DNA from: Gammaproteobacteria bacterium
Lineage (GTDB): Bacteria > Pseudomonadota > Gammaproteobacteria > Eutrophobiales > Eutrophobiaceae
Direction of reading: 5' to 3'
Length of the DNA stretch: 41,272 bases
Assembly (NCBI GenBank): GCA_030829985.1
Contig: JAURNW010000002.1
Location: 1 to 41,272 of the forward strand
This document shows, piece after piece, positions 6,111 to 15,231 of this stretch. The translations under genes were made by a program, and so were the position numbers. A model generated the notes under the pieces. It was not told the DNA's origin and did no database searches. It saw only the letters and a list, made by a program, of their open reading frames with translations. The first letter of the stretch is position 1. Each line of letters opens with the position of its first letter.

Positions 6111-9008
6111 ATGGAGGCAGAAGCTACTGCTAATACAGATCCGGGTAATGTCACTGGTAAATTAGACGGTGATTTAGGCGCAGACACGGCTGAAAAGAGA
6201 TCAACTCAGTCGAAATCAGATCACTTAAACAGTCAACTCGGTCAATATCGAGTGATTCGTCGCAACGGTAAAGTTACTGCATTTGATATTGGTAAGATCT
6301 CTGTCGCTATGACAAAGGCCTTCATCAATGTTGAAGGAGGCACTGCGGCAGCTTCAACCCGTATCCACCAGACGGTTGAATCACTGACTGAGCAAGTCGT
6401 TAATGCCCTGACCCGACGTATGCCAGATGGTGGAACCGTCCACATCGAAGATATTCAGGATCAGGTTGAACTGTCCTTGATGCGCACCGGACAACAAAAA
6501 GTAGCCCGAGCCTATGTCATTTATCGTGAAGAACGTTCTCGTGAACGTGCGGCTGAAAAAATTGCCGCCAAGACTTCCTCTCCAGAAGCTATAGAAACGA
6601 GCCTGATAAATGTTAAACGCCCGGATGGTAGCAAAGAACCGCTGGATATTGTTCGTTTGCAAGCAATCATTGCTGAATCCTGTGAAGGTTTTTCTGAAGT
6701 TGATGAAAAAGTAATTCTAGAGGCTACTCTAAGCAACTTATTCGATGGTATTGATCAAGCTGATGTGACAAATGCATTAGTGATGAGCGCCAGAACCTTA
6801 ATAGAAAAAGAACCTGACTATACCTATGTCGCGGCCTGTTTATTACTGGACAAATTACGCCAGGAAGCGCTGAGCTTTATTGAAGGCTCTATGACTCAGG
6901 CAACACACAAGGAAATGAATGAGCTTTATAGTATTTATTTCAAAAAATATATTCACCGTGGATCAGAGTTGGGTTTAATTGATCATGAATTGACCAAATA
7001 TGATCTGGAACGATTAGGCGCTGCAATTCATGCTGATCGTGATCGTCAATTCACATATCTTGGTTTACAAACGCTTTATGATCGTTATTTTATTCATGCC
7101 AACGACGTGCGCTTTGAACTACCACAAGCATTTTTTATGCGTGTGGCTATGGGTCTGGCAATTAATGAACTTGATCGTGAAGGACGAGCCATAGAATTTT
7201 ATGAGCTCTTGTCATCATTTGATTTCATGAGTTCAACCCCTACCCTGTTTAATTCAGGCACCTGCCGACCACAACTCTCAAGTTGTTATCTGACAACCGT
7301 GCCAGATGATCTCGACGGTATTTTTTCCGCTATTAAAGATGATGCATTACTGTCGAAATTTGCTGGTGGACTGGGCAATGACTGGACACCTGTTCGTGCC
7401 CTCGGCGCACATATCAAAGGCACTAACGGTAAGTCTCAAGGTGTCGTCCCATTTTTGAAAGTTGCTAATGATACTGCGGTAGCCGTCAATCAGGGTGGTA
7501 AACGTAAAGGTGCGATGTGTGCCTATCTTGAAACCTGGCACATGGATATTGAAGAGTTCCTTGATCTACGTAAGAACACGGGTGATGAACGTCGTCGAAC
7601 ACACGACATGAACACCGCAAACTGGATCCCTGATCTATTCATGAAACGTGTTGCAGAAGAAGCAAACTGGACGTTGTTTTCACCGCACGAAACACCTGAT
7701 TTGCATGACCTTTATGGACATGAATTTGAAACGCGTTACGTTGAATACGAACAGCAGGCAGCGGCAGGTCTTATATCAAACTTTAAAACTGTGCCGGCAA
7801 TGGAACTATGGCGCAAAATGCTATCCATGCTATTCGAAACGGGTCATCCATGGGTCACGTTTAAAGACCCTTGTAATATCCGTTCGCCACAATCACATGT
7901 AGGCGTTGTTCATTCGTCGAATCTTTGTACCGAGATTACGTTGAACACATCGGAAGATGAAATCGCTGTCTGTAATTTAGGCTCGGTAAATCTGCCACAA
8001 CATGTCGATGAAAATGGTTTAAATGTTGAGAAACTTGAAAAAACCATTAAGACAGCAATGCGTATGCTCGACAACGTAATTGATTACAACTATTACAGTG
8101 TACTCAAAGCAAGACGCTCCAATCTAAGACACCGACCAGTTGGCCTGGGCATAATGGGATTTCAGGATGCCTTGTATAAACAGCGTTTGTCTTATACCTC
8201 AGACGAAGCAATTAATTTTGCTGATACGAGTATGGAAGCCGTTAGTTACTATGCAATCAAGGCATCAACTGATCTGGCAGAAGAACGAGGCGCTTACTCA
8301 AGCTTCAATGGTTCTCTCTGGAGTCAGGGGATCTTACCCATTGATTCAATGCAACGTTTAGCTGATATACGCGGTGATTACCTGCAAGCTAATTTTGATC
8401 AAAGTTTGAATTGGGATGAATTACGCGAACGTGTTATGAAAACCGGTATGCGAAATTCAAATTGTATGGCTATAGCACCGACTGCAACCATTTCAAATAT
8501 TTGTGGTGTAAGCCAATCGATTGAACCGACTTATCAAAACCTGTTTGTTAAATCGAATCTCTCCGGTGAATTTACTGTGGTTAATCCTTACCTGGCGCAA
8601 GACTTGAAAGCCCGCGGTATCTGGGATGAAGTTATGGTGAATGATCTCAAATACTTTGATGGCAGCGTGCAATCAATTGATCGCATTCCTGATGACCTTA
8701 AAGAAATCTATGCCACCGCCTTTGAAGTTGATTCGCGCTGGTTAGTTGAAGCGGCTTCAAGACGACAAAAATGGATCGATCAAGGGCAGTCTTTAAATCT
8801 TTATATGGCTGAACCAAGTGGCAAGAAACTCGACAACTTATATAAGTTGGCATGGGTTCGCGGTTTAAAAACCACCTATTACTTGCGTTCACTTGGCGCG
8901 ACGCATATGGAGAAAAGCACCAGTAACAGCTCGGAAAACAAGAGTAATGTTATTGAAGAACCGAAAGCCTGTTCGATTCTAGACCCGGACTGTGAAGCAT
9001 GTCAGTAA
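6111..9008 (+). CDS. nrdA: ribonucleoside-diphosphate reductase class Ia, alpha subunit
   Basis: This 965-residue enzyme reduces ribonucleoside diphosphates to deoxy forms. After a poorly conserved 45-residue leader come two ATP-cone domains (about 47-140 and 163-255), the arrangement seen in Pseudomonas-type NrdA. The catalytic barrel then carries the active-site cysteine in LSSCYL, the NLCTEI triad (Asn, Cys, Glu) and the second cysteine in CNLGSVNL. The C-terminal tail ends with DPDCEACQ, the redox-active cysteine pair that shuttles reducing equivalents. The start is supported by GGAGG at proper spacing. nrdB follows after 32 bp. Two NrdR boxes, a DnaA box and a sigma70 promoter lie upstream. 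It is a housekeeping gene with no link to the one-carbon genes beside it. Confidence 0.97.
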   Translation: MEAEATANTDPGNVTGKLDGDLGADTAEKRSTQSKSDHLNSQLGQYRVIRRNGKVTAFDIGKISVAMTKAFINVEGGTAAASTRIHQTVESLTEQVVNALTRRMPDGGTVHIEDIQDQVELSLMRTGQQKVARAYVIYREERSRERAAEKIAAKTSSPEAIETSLINVKRPDGSKEPLDIVRLQAIIAESCEGFSEVDEKVILEATLSNLFDGIDQADVTNALVMSARTLIEKEPDYTYVAACLLLDKLRQEALSFIEGSMTQATHKEMNELYSIYFKKYIHRGSELGLIDHELTKYDLERLGAAIHADRDRQFTYLGLQTLYDRYFIHANDVRFELPQAFFMRVAMGLAINELDREGRAIEFYELLSSFDFMSSTPTLFNSGTCRPQLSSCYLTTVPDDLDGIFSAIKDDALLSKFAGGLGNDWTPVRALGAHIKGTNGKSQGVVPFLKVANDTAVAVNQGGKRKGAMCAYLETWHMDIEEFLDLRKNTGDERRRTHDMNTANWIPDLFMKRVAEEANWTLFSPHETPDLHDLYGHEFETRYVEYEQQAAAGLISNFKTVPAMELWRKMLSMLFETGHPWVTFKDPCNIRSPQSHVGVVHSSNLCTEITLNTSEDEIAVCNLGSVNLPQHVDENGLNVEKLEKTIKTAMRMLDNVIDYNYYSVLKARRSNLRHRPVGLGIMGFQDALYKQRLSYTSDEAINFADTSMEAVSYYAIKASTDLAEERGAYSSFNGSLWSQGILPIDSMQRLADIRGDYLQANFDQSLNWDELRERVMKTGMRNSNCMAIAPTATISNICGVSQSIEPTYQNLFVKSNLSGEFTVVNPYLAQDLKARGIWDEVMVNDLKYFDGSVQSIDRIPDDLKEIYATAFEVDSRWLVEAASRRQKWIDQGQSLNLYMAEPSGKKLDNLYKLAWVRGLKTTYYLRSLGATHMEKSTSNSSENKSNVIEEPKACSILDPDCEACQ

Positions 9009-9040
9009 TCATAGATAACTTTCAAGAGGTAGCTTAATCA

Positions 9041-10186
9041 ATGTTGGACTGGAATGACCCATTAGCCAAACCGGCACTCAAAACAAGTAACGTAGAACCC
9101 ACTATTGTCGAACAGACATTAAACAGGTCTGTTGCAGATGAGAGTAAAAAACCGGAGCTTAAAGTTGCTCTCAGTAAAACTGCGCCTGTAAATCCGGATG
9201 ACAAACGTGTTATTAATGGACAAACAGATATTAATCAATTAGCGCCGTTTAAATATCCATGGGCCTGGAATTTTTTCCTTAACGCCAATAAGAATCATTG
9301 GACGCCACTTGATATTAATATGGCGCAGGATGTAACCGACTATAGACATAAACTGACACTCGAAGAAAAACACGTTTATGAAAATGTGCTGTCTTACCTG
9401 ACAACCTCTGACATTCTCGCTATGCGTAATATCGGTCTAGCCGTTATGGAAAAAATGTCTGCGCCTGAGTTACAAATTTATCAGGCACGTCAGGTGTATG
9501 AAGAAGCATTACATACCTGGACCTATCAACATTGCATCGAGACCATTGGTCTTGATCAGGGTGAAATCTATAATCGTTATCGTGTTGTGCCAGAGATTCA
9601 TCAAAAGATCTCGGTCGCTAACCGTCGTTTAAGTTCTGTCATGCGTTCTGATATTGATTTGAGAGACCCTGATGAACTACATAACTTTGTTATTTCATAC
9701 ATGTTCTTTGCTGCGATTTTTGAAGGCTGCTGGTTCTATAACGGCTTCAGCCCTATCTTTGCCTTGCAACGACGAGGACTGATGAAGGGCACTGCAGAAC
9801 AATTACAATACATCATGCGTGATGAAGTCATGCATGCTGCATTTGGTATCCGCGTTGTAAAACAAATCATTCAGGAAGAAAATTTGACGTTGGATAAAAA
9901 AGCAATACGTCATATGTGGGATGAAGCTTATGAAGCAGAGAAAGCTTATACCAGCTATATATTAAAAGACCCCATACTGGGTTATTCAGCAGAAACACAT
10001 ATTGGGCAGTTCCAATACATTGCCAATCGTCGTGCTAATCAACTGGGTCTGAGTGAAGAACCATTCCCTGGCGCAGAATCAACCCTGCCCTGGCTGGATG
10101 AACAAGCCAATATGAGAAAAGAGAAGAATTTCTTTGAAACGCGTGTAACCGAATATCAAACCGGGGGCGCATTAATTTGGGAATAA
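9041..10186 (+). CDS. nrdB: ribonucleoside-diphosphate reductase class Ia, beta subunit
   Basis: This 381-residue subunit holds the diiron centre and tyrosyl radical. Visible ligands are Asp in TTSDILA, Glu and His in YEEALHTW, Glu in IFEGCWF, and Glu and His in RDEVMHAAF. The radical tyrosine is present in HTWTYQH, so this is not a tyrosine-less type. The first 60 or so residues form a variable extension before the conserved PWAWNFF segment. The C-terminal tail (EYQTGGALIWE) is the peptide that normally docks on NrdA. It is co-transcribed with nrdA and followed by a double hairpin. Confidence 0.96.
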   Translation: MLDWNDPLAKPALKTSNVEPTIVEQTLNRSVADESKKPELKVALSKTAPVNPDDKRVINGQTDINQLAPFKYPWAWNFFLNANKNHWTPLDINMAQDVTDYRHKLTLEEKHVYENVLSYLTTSDILAMRNIGLAVMEKMSAPELQIYQARQVYEEALHTWTYQHCIETIGLDQGEIYNRYRVVPEIHQKISVANRRLSSVMRSDIDLRDPDELHNFVISYMFFAAIFEGCWFYNGFSPIFALQRRGLMKGTAEQLQYIMRDEVMHAAFGIRVVKQIIQEENLTLDKKAIRHMWDEAYEAEKAYTSYILKDPILGYSAETHIGQFQYIANRRANQLGLSEEPFPGAESTLPWLDEQANMRKEKNFFETRVTEYQTGGALIWE

Positions 10187-10216
10187 AAGTTTACCGTGAC
10201 CGCCTTAGCGGGATCA

Positions 10217-10273
10217 GCCGAGATGGATGCTCGGCTATTGCCTGGTATCTCCAGCCTCTTCCGGATACCAGGC
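10217..10273 (+). terminator. double hairpin after nrdB
   Basis: Two consecutive stem-loops lie 30 bp past nrdB: AGCCGAG-N7-CTCGGCT (10217-10237), and GCCTGGTATC paired with GATACCAGGC (10240-10273), the latter followed by CTTCTT. The second has only a weak T tract. They probably end the nrdAB transcript before the convergent minus-strand operon. Confidence 0.65.
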
Positions 10274-10364
10274 CTTCTTATTCAGTGAGCAATCCTTGTG
10301 TAAGTCAGGATTGTATTAATTCTTGAAGATTATGAAGTTAGTATTTGATAACCGTTTTCAAAAA

Positions 10365-10970
10365 TCAGCATTCAACCGAATGCTGGTTCTCATTTAATAA
10401 ATGATATTGTTCACTAGCAAAGACTTTTATTTCACCAGAAAAGTTGCCTAGCAAAGAACTGAAGCCCTGATCGATGTAGCCTTCATTTATCAAGGACTTT
10501 AAATCGTAATCAGAAGTTAGTTTATCAATTGTTTTTATCAAAATTAATTGTTCAGCGTTCACCTTTGTCGCAAGCCATAAAGCAATACTATCCGAGCTAT
10601 AATCCCAACTGGCGGGTATTTCTGAAAAATCATTTAAGAGTACGTCAGGTAACCATAACATCGGCATTTGGGAATCTTTCGTAGACAAGAGTTCATCGAT
10701 ATTTTCAATAATCTTGATAGAAGGATTCAAGCCAGTTAACAAATACCCATATTGAAACATCGCTAACAACGCCAGCCGATGAGCAGTTTGATTATCAAAA
10801 CAGAGTGATTGTTGGGTTTCCCTGACCTTATCTGCAAATTCACCACCACCAGGCACAATAATAACCCTGGTTTTTTGTGCTAATTTAGTAATGCTTTCCA
10901 ACCACAATGTTAATTCTGCGCTTCTCATCAAACTACCACCGAGTTTTATAACGGTGACACTCAATGTCAT
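10365..10970 (-). CDS. mfnE: amino-acid-kinase-fold protein, MfnE-like
   Basis: This 201-residue protein of the aspartate/glutamate/uridylate kinase fold has an N-terminal KLGGSL phosphate loop, VPGGGEFA in the second loop, and a YSSDSIALWLA nucleotide-side segment. Small kinases of this kind are found in H4MPT gene islands of methylotrophs. The archaeal relative MfnE phosphorylates the aminomethyl-furanmethyl phosphate precursor of methanofuran. It is the last gene of a four-gene operon with pabB (4-bp overlap), an MfnF-like protein and an MfnD-like ligase, which supports a methylofuran role. The family call is good. The specific reaction is inferred from context and from the archaeal family. 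Confidence 0.7.
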   Translation of the reverse strand: MTLSVTVIKLGGSLMRSAELTLWLESITKLAQKTRVIIVPGGGEFADKVRETQQSLCFDNQTAHRLALLAMFQYGYLLTGLNPSIKIIENIDELLSTKDSQMPMLWLPDVLLNDFSEIPASWDYSSDSIALWLATKVNAEQLILIKTIDKLTSDYDLKSLINEGYIDQGFSSLLGNFSGEIKVFASEQYHLLNENQHSVEC

Positions 10971-12331
10971 GTCTCCTGCTTGAATAATTTCAACATCGCG
11001 GCAGCTTTATCAAAACATTCTTTGTATTCTGAATCTACTTTGGAATCCCAGACAATACCACCACCCGCATTAAAGTAGAGTTGAGCAGCATATTTAATTA
11101 AGGTTCTTATACAAATATTACTGTCCATGTTGCCATCAAATCCAACATACATTACGGAACCGCAATAGACTGAACGTCGATGCGGTTCAAGTTCTTCAAT
11201 AATTTCCATCGACCTCAATTTTGGCGCACCGGTAATAGACCCACCGGGAAAACAGCCGCGCAATAAATCCAGTGCATCTTTATCGTCAGCTAATATTCCG
11301 GAAATAGTACTGACAAGGTGATGCACAGTTGCATATGTTTCCAGCGCAAATAATTTTGGGACAACAACTGAACCGGCTTCGCAGGACTTACTAATATCGT
11401 TTCGTAACAAATCGACGATCATCAAATTTTCTGCACGATCTTTCTCACTTTCCAACAAACACACAGCCAGTGCTTTATCCTCATAAGCAAATACAGAACG
11501 ATGTTTTGTACCTTTAATCGGTTTTGTTTCAACCTGATTGCCTGTGACACGTAAGAAACGTTCCGGCGATGAACTGAGTACTGCAGCAAAGGGAAAATTC
11601 AAATAAGCAGCAAAAGGTGCCGGATTAACATCTCTTAATTTTAAGTACGCAGACCAACTATCACCCTCAAAATCAGCAACGAAACGTTGTGACAGATTCA
11701 CCTGATAACAATCACCTTCAAGTATGTATTTTTTTATCTTATCAAATGCCAGACCGTATTGTTCTCTGGACATATTCGATTTAACGTCAGAGGTTACGCG
11801 AAATCCCTTTGCTTCCTTAGTTGTCGGCTTAGAAAAAAGCTCCAGCAATTCTGGCCAGATTGATTCCGTTTTTTTGAATCGACAAAAACTGGTCAACCAG
11901 ACCCGTCGTACGTGATGATCAATAATAAGAGCCCAATCATAAATACCCACAGCCATTTCCGGCATGTCGATGTCATTAATAGCCAGTTCGGGCAAGTCTT
12001 CCAGTCGACGACCAAGATCATAAGCAAGGTAACCTATTGCCCCTCCACAGAATGGAAGCCCACTTAAATTACTATCCTGCTCACCTAAATATTGTTTTAA
12101 CAACAGCAGTGGGTCTTCTGTCGAAGTGATATTGTTATCAGCATCATCTCTGATATAAGTCGCATCACCGTATGTGGCAAGCGTAATAGCAGGACGAGAA
12201 ACAATAATATCGTAACGCCCCATATCAATACGTGGATAACCACTATCGAGAAACATACTCCATGGTTCATCTGCTATCAGCGCAAATAGTTCAGCAGCAT
12301 TTCTATGATAGGGTAATTCTGAGACCTTCAT
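10967..12331 (-). CDS. pabB: aminodeoxychorismate synthase component I
   Basis: This 454-residue chorismate-binding enzyme converts chorismate (with ammonia or a glutaminase partner) to 4-amino-4-deoxychorismate, the pABA precursor. Visible motifs are an N-terminal GGAIGYLAYDLG segment, the catalytic lysine motif KPIKGT, ERFLRV, the segment LRNDISKSCEAGSV, and GCFPGGSITGAPK with Mg-binding acidic residues near the end. The KPIKGT motif marks PabB rather than anthranilate synthase, which has PIAGT. pABA feeds both folate and H4MPT. Here the gene lies between MfnF- and MfnE-like genes, so a dedicated supply for H4MPT is likely. The start is 1 bp past the MfnF-like stop, so the genes are translationally coupled. 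Confidence 0.92.
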   Translation of the reverse strand: MKVSELPYHRNAAELFALIADEPWSMFLDSGYPRIDMGRYDIIVSRPAITLATYGDATYIRDDADNNITSTEDPLLLLKQYLGEQDSNLSGLPFCGGAIGYLAYDLGRRLEDLPELAINDIDMPEMAVGIYDWALIIDHHVRRVWLTSFCRFKKTESIWPELLELFSKPTTKEAKGFRVTSDVKSNMSREQYGLAFDKIKKYILEGDCYQVNLSQRFVADFEGDSWSAYLKLRDVNPAPFAAYLNFPFAAVLSSSPERFLRVTGNQVETKPIKGTKHRSVFAYEDKALAVCLLESEKDRAENLMIVDLLRNDISKSCEAGSVVVPKLFALETYATVHHLVSTISGILADDKDALDLLRGCFPGGSITGAPKLRSMEIIEELEPHRRSVYCGSVMYVGFDGNMDSNICIRTLIKYAAQLYFNAGGGIVWDSKVDSEYKECFDKAAAMLKLFKQET

Positions 12332-12332
12332 G

Positions 12333-13370
12333 TTATTTTTGAAGCCTGTTTAATTGCGCAAGTGCTACCGCCGGCGCGCAGGTATTACATTTATCGGAAA
12401 GTTCCGATTCAGTATCACATAATTCACTAAATTCTATATAAGGCATATTCAAACGTTGCGCCACTTTCTTTATCAGAAAACGTCCTGTACCGGCACCGAC
12501 TATTGTCGTTTTATTTCCGTCACTGTTGCTTAATACTCTTAGGATTGACCTGGTTAAAGACTGTAAATGCACTTCTTCAAAATACTCTGCCAGTTTATTC
12601 CAGTCATTATATTCGACTTTATTTGAATCCGTACCTACCATTCTTGCAAGTCGTCGAACACTACACTCAATGTTTTTAGCTTTGCCATCTGCAGTATCCA
12701 TTAGATCATCTTCTTCAGTGATACATTCCAAAATCCTGTAGATATCTGCCGTAGTTGCAAAATGTTCTGCTGCCAGACTTTGCCACTCTCCACAAAAAGG
12801 CACTTTTTGAGTTAGCGCCATTAATGGTGTTCTAATAACACCGGTATAAACCAACTCATCGAAACGCAAACGGCTTTGATCATCATGGCCACGATGCATA
12901 AGCTTATTATTAGAAAACGGAATAATGTCAGTCGTAGTACTGCCCACATCTATAAATAAACCCGAGTCTATCCTTGAGGCAACATATACTGCGCTTGCAT
13001 ACCAATTGGCCGAAGCAATTTCTTCGAGTTTGTTTCGAGCATTATTTAAATTCAATAGCTCTCCCTGCACGGTATAGAAACTTATATCATTTCCTATTAA
13101 TTCTTCACAAAGATTGATCAACGAATTCAAGCCTGCTTCCCTATTCTCAAAAACATCGACTAGCTCTGCTGTCATCGTCAATGCATGTGTATGTGTGCCG
13201 GAAGGTAATTTCTTTATCATAATAGGAATTGATTTATCCAAACATTCCAATCCTTTCCAGAGCGGCGTGGCTATTTGTTCAACAAAATGGACCTTACTAT
13301 TACTATCGATACACGCCACCTTCAGATGTGCACCACCGATGTCCCAGCCTATAGAATAAGAAGCTTTCAT
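12333..13370 (-). CDS. mfnF: H4MPT-linked C1 pathway protein, MfnF-like
   Basis: This 345-residue protein of the hydantoinase/oxoprolinase (actin-like ATPase) group has an N-terminal GWDIGGAHLK phosphate-1 motif, VGSTTTDI as phosphate-2, and VGAGTG near residue 290 as the adenosine motif. It belongs to the family found only with H4MPT-linked one-carbon genes. The archaeal member MfnF joins the furan moiety to glutamyl-tyramine in methanofuran synthesis. The C-terminus contains a DKCNTCAPA cysteine pair, possibly metal-binding. It lies 5 bp after the MfnD-like gene and 1 bp before pabB, in one operon. The family assignment is strong. The exact substrate in bacteria, where methylofuran is tyrosine-based, is inferred. 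Confidence 0.8.
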   Translation of the reverse strand: MKASYSIGWDIGGAHLKVACIDSNSKVHFVEQIATPLWKGLECLDKSIPIMIKKLPSGTHTHALTMTAELVDVFENREAGLNSLINLCEELIGNDISFYTVQGELLNLNNARNKLEEIASANWYASAVYVASRIDSGLFIDVGSTTTDIIPFSNNKLMHRGHDDQSRLRFDELVYTGVIRTPLMALTQKVPFCGEWQSLAAEHFATTADIYRILECITEEDDLMDTADGKAKNIECSVRRLARMVGTDSNKVEYNDWNKLAEYFEEVHLQSLTRSILRVLSNSDGNKTTIVGAGTGRFLIKKVAQRLNMPYIEFSELCDTESELSDKCNTCAPAVALAQLNRLQK

Positions 13371-13375
13371 AATCT

Positions 13376-14356
13376 TTATAAATTTACCCTTACTGGTTCG
13401 GCCTCGGCCAGATCAATATCTACTATTTTATTATTTAAAAATACATCCAGAATTTTTGCCGTTACGTTACAACCTAACGATTCAGAAATTCCTGCATAGG
13501 CAGTTGTAAATCTCGGATTAATATCTACCACGAATAACTTATTATCAGACAGAATCAAATCGACGCCGATATAACCTGCAAAACCAGAGATTGTTGTCAC
13601 TATTTTTTGTGCTAAAGCCAGCATTTTGTCCTGATATAACAAACATTCATTAACTCCTATTGCTGTCAAAGTAACGCTGCCTTCTATAATTTCAATATAT
13701 TGTTTATTACATGCCAGTAGTCGAACCTGATTGTCAAAAACAAGCAGTGACATACTTAGCGACAAGCCTTCCAGATAAGGCTGCATAATCATATTGGTAT
13801 CTTTGTATTTATCTATTATTTCAGATAATTCATTCTCGCTTTTAATAAAAAAGCAATTTTCACTACCAACACCATCATCAGGTTTAACGATCCAGCCAGT
13901 TGAACTCGCAACAACAGGTTCATTTATTCGTTTTGTTTCTATGACACTAATATCTGCCTTTGCCAGTAAATTAGTCGTTAATAATTTGCTCGTACATATC
14001 TTTATAGTATCTGGCTTTGAACCAATATATATATTTCCATATTCACTAAATAACTCAGCTAGAAAATATAAAGCATTTCCTGTTTCAGGCGCAATCAACC
14101 ATGCCACATCCGACATTTTTATCCATTTGGGTAACACCTCTTCGAGGGCCAGTGCTGCAACAAGATACTGTTCAGTATTATCATCAAATGAGTCAATCCG
14201 GATATCCCTGGACATTGAAACTTTTAATTCACCTGCCTGATGTAGCTCTTTTAATAAAGTTTGCAGCATAATCTTGCCTTCATTAAGAAGAGATTCAGGC
14301 AAGTCCCGACCAGATAATCCACCTCCTGTGATAAACTCAAATAAAAAATGATGCAT
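13376..14356 (-). CDS. mfnD: ATP-grasp ligase, MfnD-like
   Basis: This 326-residue ATP-grasp protein begins with MHHFLFEFITGGGL, typical of the family containing the archaeal tyramine-glutamate ligase MfnD. Central VKPDDGVGSEN is the ATP-binding lysine and glycine-rich segment, and FVVDINPRFTTAY gives the Mg-binding Asp/Asn pair. It is proposed to attach glutamate in methylofuran synthesis. It is the first gene of the minus-strand operon mfnD-mfnF-pabB-mfnE. Its start codon lies only 8 bp from the start of the divergent HisA-like gene, and no Shine-Dalgarno sequence is visible, so its promoter must overlap the neighbouring gene or the mRNA may be nearly leaderless. Confidence 0.7.
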   Translation of the reverse strand: MHHFLFEFITGGGLSGRDLPESLLNEGKIMLQTLLKELHQAGELKVSMSRDIRIDSFDDNTEQYLVAALALEEVLPKWIKMSDVAWLIAPETGNALYFLAELFSEYGNIYIGSKPDTIKICTSKLLTTNLLAKADISVIETKRINEPVVASSTGWIVKPDDGVGSENCFFIKSENELSEIIDKYKDTNMIMQPYLEGLSLSMSLLVFDNQVRLLACNKQYIEIIEGSVTLTAIGVNECLLYQDKMLALAQKIVTTISGFAGYIGVDLILSDNKLFVVDINPRFTTAYAGISESLGCNVTAKILDVFLNNKIVDIDLAEAEPVRVNL

Positions 14357-14364
14357 GTTAGATT

Positions 14365-15069
14365 ATGTTAATTATCCCTGTTCTAGATATCAGCCGTGGC
14401 TTGGTTGTTCACGCTAAAAAAGGCGAGCGCAAAGATTATAAAGCCATTTCATCAATTATATCCTCGACCCCGGATCCAATCATGGTGGTCAAAGCCTTTC
14501 TTGAATTATACCCTTTCAAGATAATTTATATTGCTGATCTCGATGCTATACAGGGACTTCAAAATCAGAGCAAATTGATTGATTCAATCGCTTTGCAATT
14601 TGGGGAATGTGAATTTTGGCTGGATGCCGGTTTGGAAACAATCATTAACCGGGAAGCTGAATTTACAGCTAAAAATATAAAACTTGTACTTGGTTCAGAA
14701 AATAAATTGTCCCGCGAATCACTCGCTATGATGTTAAACAATAATCATAATATTTTATTATCACTCGATTTTACTGAACAGGGCTTGATAGAGAACAATT
14801 ATTTACTTGATGATGCATCACTATGGACACCTAAATTGATTGTAATGATGCTTCATCGTGTAGGTATAACTAAAGGGATTGATTATCACTGTTTAAACAA
14901 AGTGTTATCCATAGCTACAAGGAATGAAATCTATTCAGCCGGCGGTGTTCAAAACGGTACTGACCTGATAAAGCTGGATTCAATCGGAATCAAAGGTGTG
15001 TTACTGGCTACTTCCCTTCATAACGGTTCTATAACCAGGCAGGATCTGATGCAATTTATAGATAAGTAG
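14365..15069 (+). CDS. HisA/HisF-related TIM-barrel protein of the H4MPT gene island
   Basis: This 234-residue (beta-alpha)8 barrel starts with IPVLDISRGLVVHA and continues with IYIADLDAIQG and a C-terminal IYSAGGVQN phosphate-binding loop. These resemble HisA, but the protein is the divergent HisAF-related type known from methanogens and H4MPT-using bacteria and lies far from any histidine genes. A role in H4MPT or methylofuran synthesis is likely from context; the reaction is not known to me. It is transcribed alone on the plus strand, 8 bp from the divergent mfnD start, and ends at a terminator shared with fae. No Shine-Dalgarno is visible, yet the start is fixed by the conserved first strand. 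Confidence 0.75.
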   Translation: MLIIPVLDISRGLVVHAKKGERKDYKAISSIISSTPDPIMVVKAFLELYPFKIIYIADLDAIQGLQNQSKLIDSIALQFGECEFWLDAGLETIINREAEFTAKNIKLVLGSENKLSRESLAMMLNNNHNILLSLDFTEQGLIENNYLLDDASLWTPKLIVMMLHRVGITKGIDYHCLNKVLSIATRNEIYSAGGVQNGTDLIKLDSIGIKGVLLATSLHNGSITRQDLMQFIDK

Positions 15070-15144
15070 TCCAGAAACGATGTAATGAATTTAGCCATTT
15101 TCGTACTTCCATGCCTCTGCGGCATAGCGTGCTCCGGAAATAAA

Positions 15145-15179
15145 AATGCCCCGATTATCATTACAATAACCGGGGCATT
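15145..15179. terminator. bidirectional terminator between the HisA-like gene and fae
   Basis: AATGCCCCG (15145-15153) pairs perfectly with CGGGGCATT (15171-15179) around a 17-nt loop. A-runs on the left and TTAATTT on the right give U tracts in both directions. It separates two convergent genes. Confidence 0.8.
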
Positions 15180-15231
15180 AATTTAATACTGAAACCTAAT
15201 TCAGCAACAATACACTTTATCTAACGATAGA

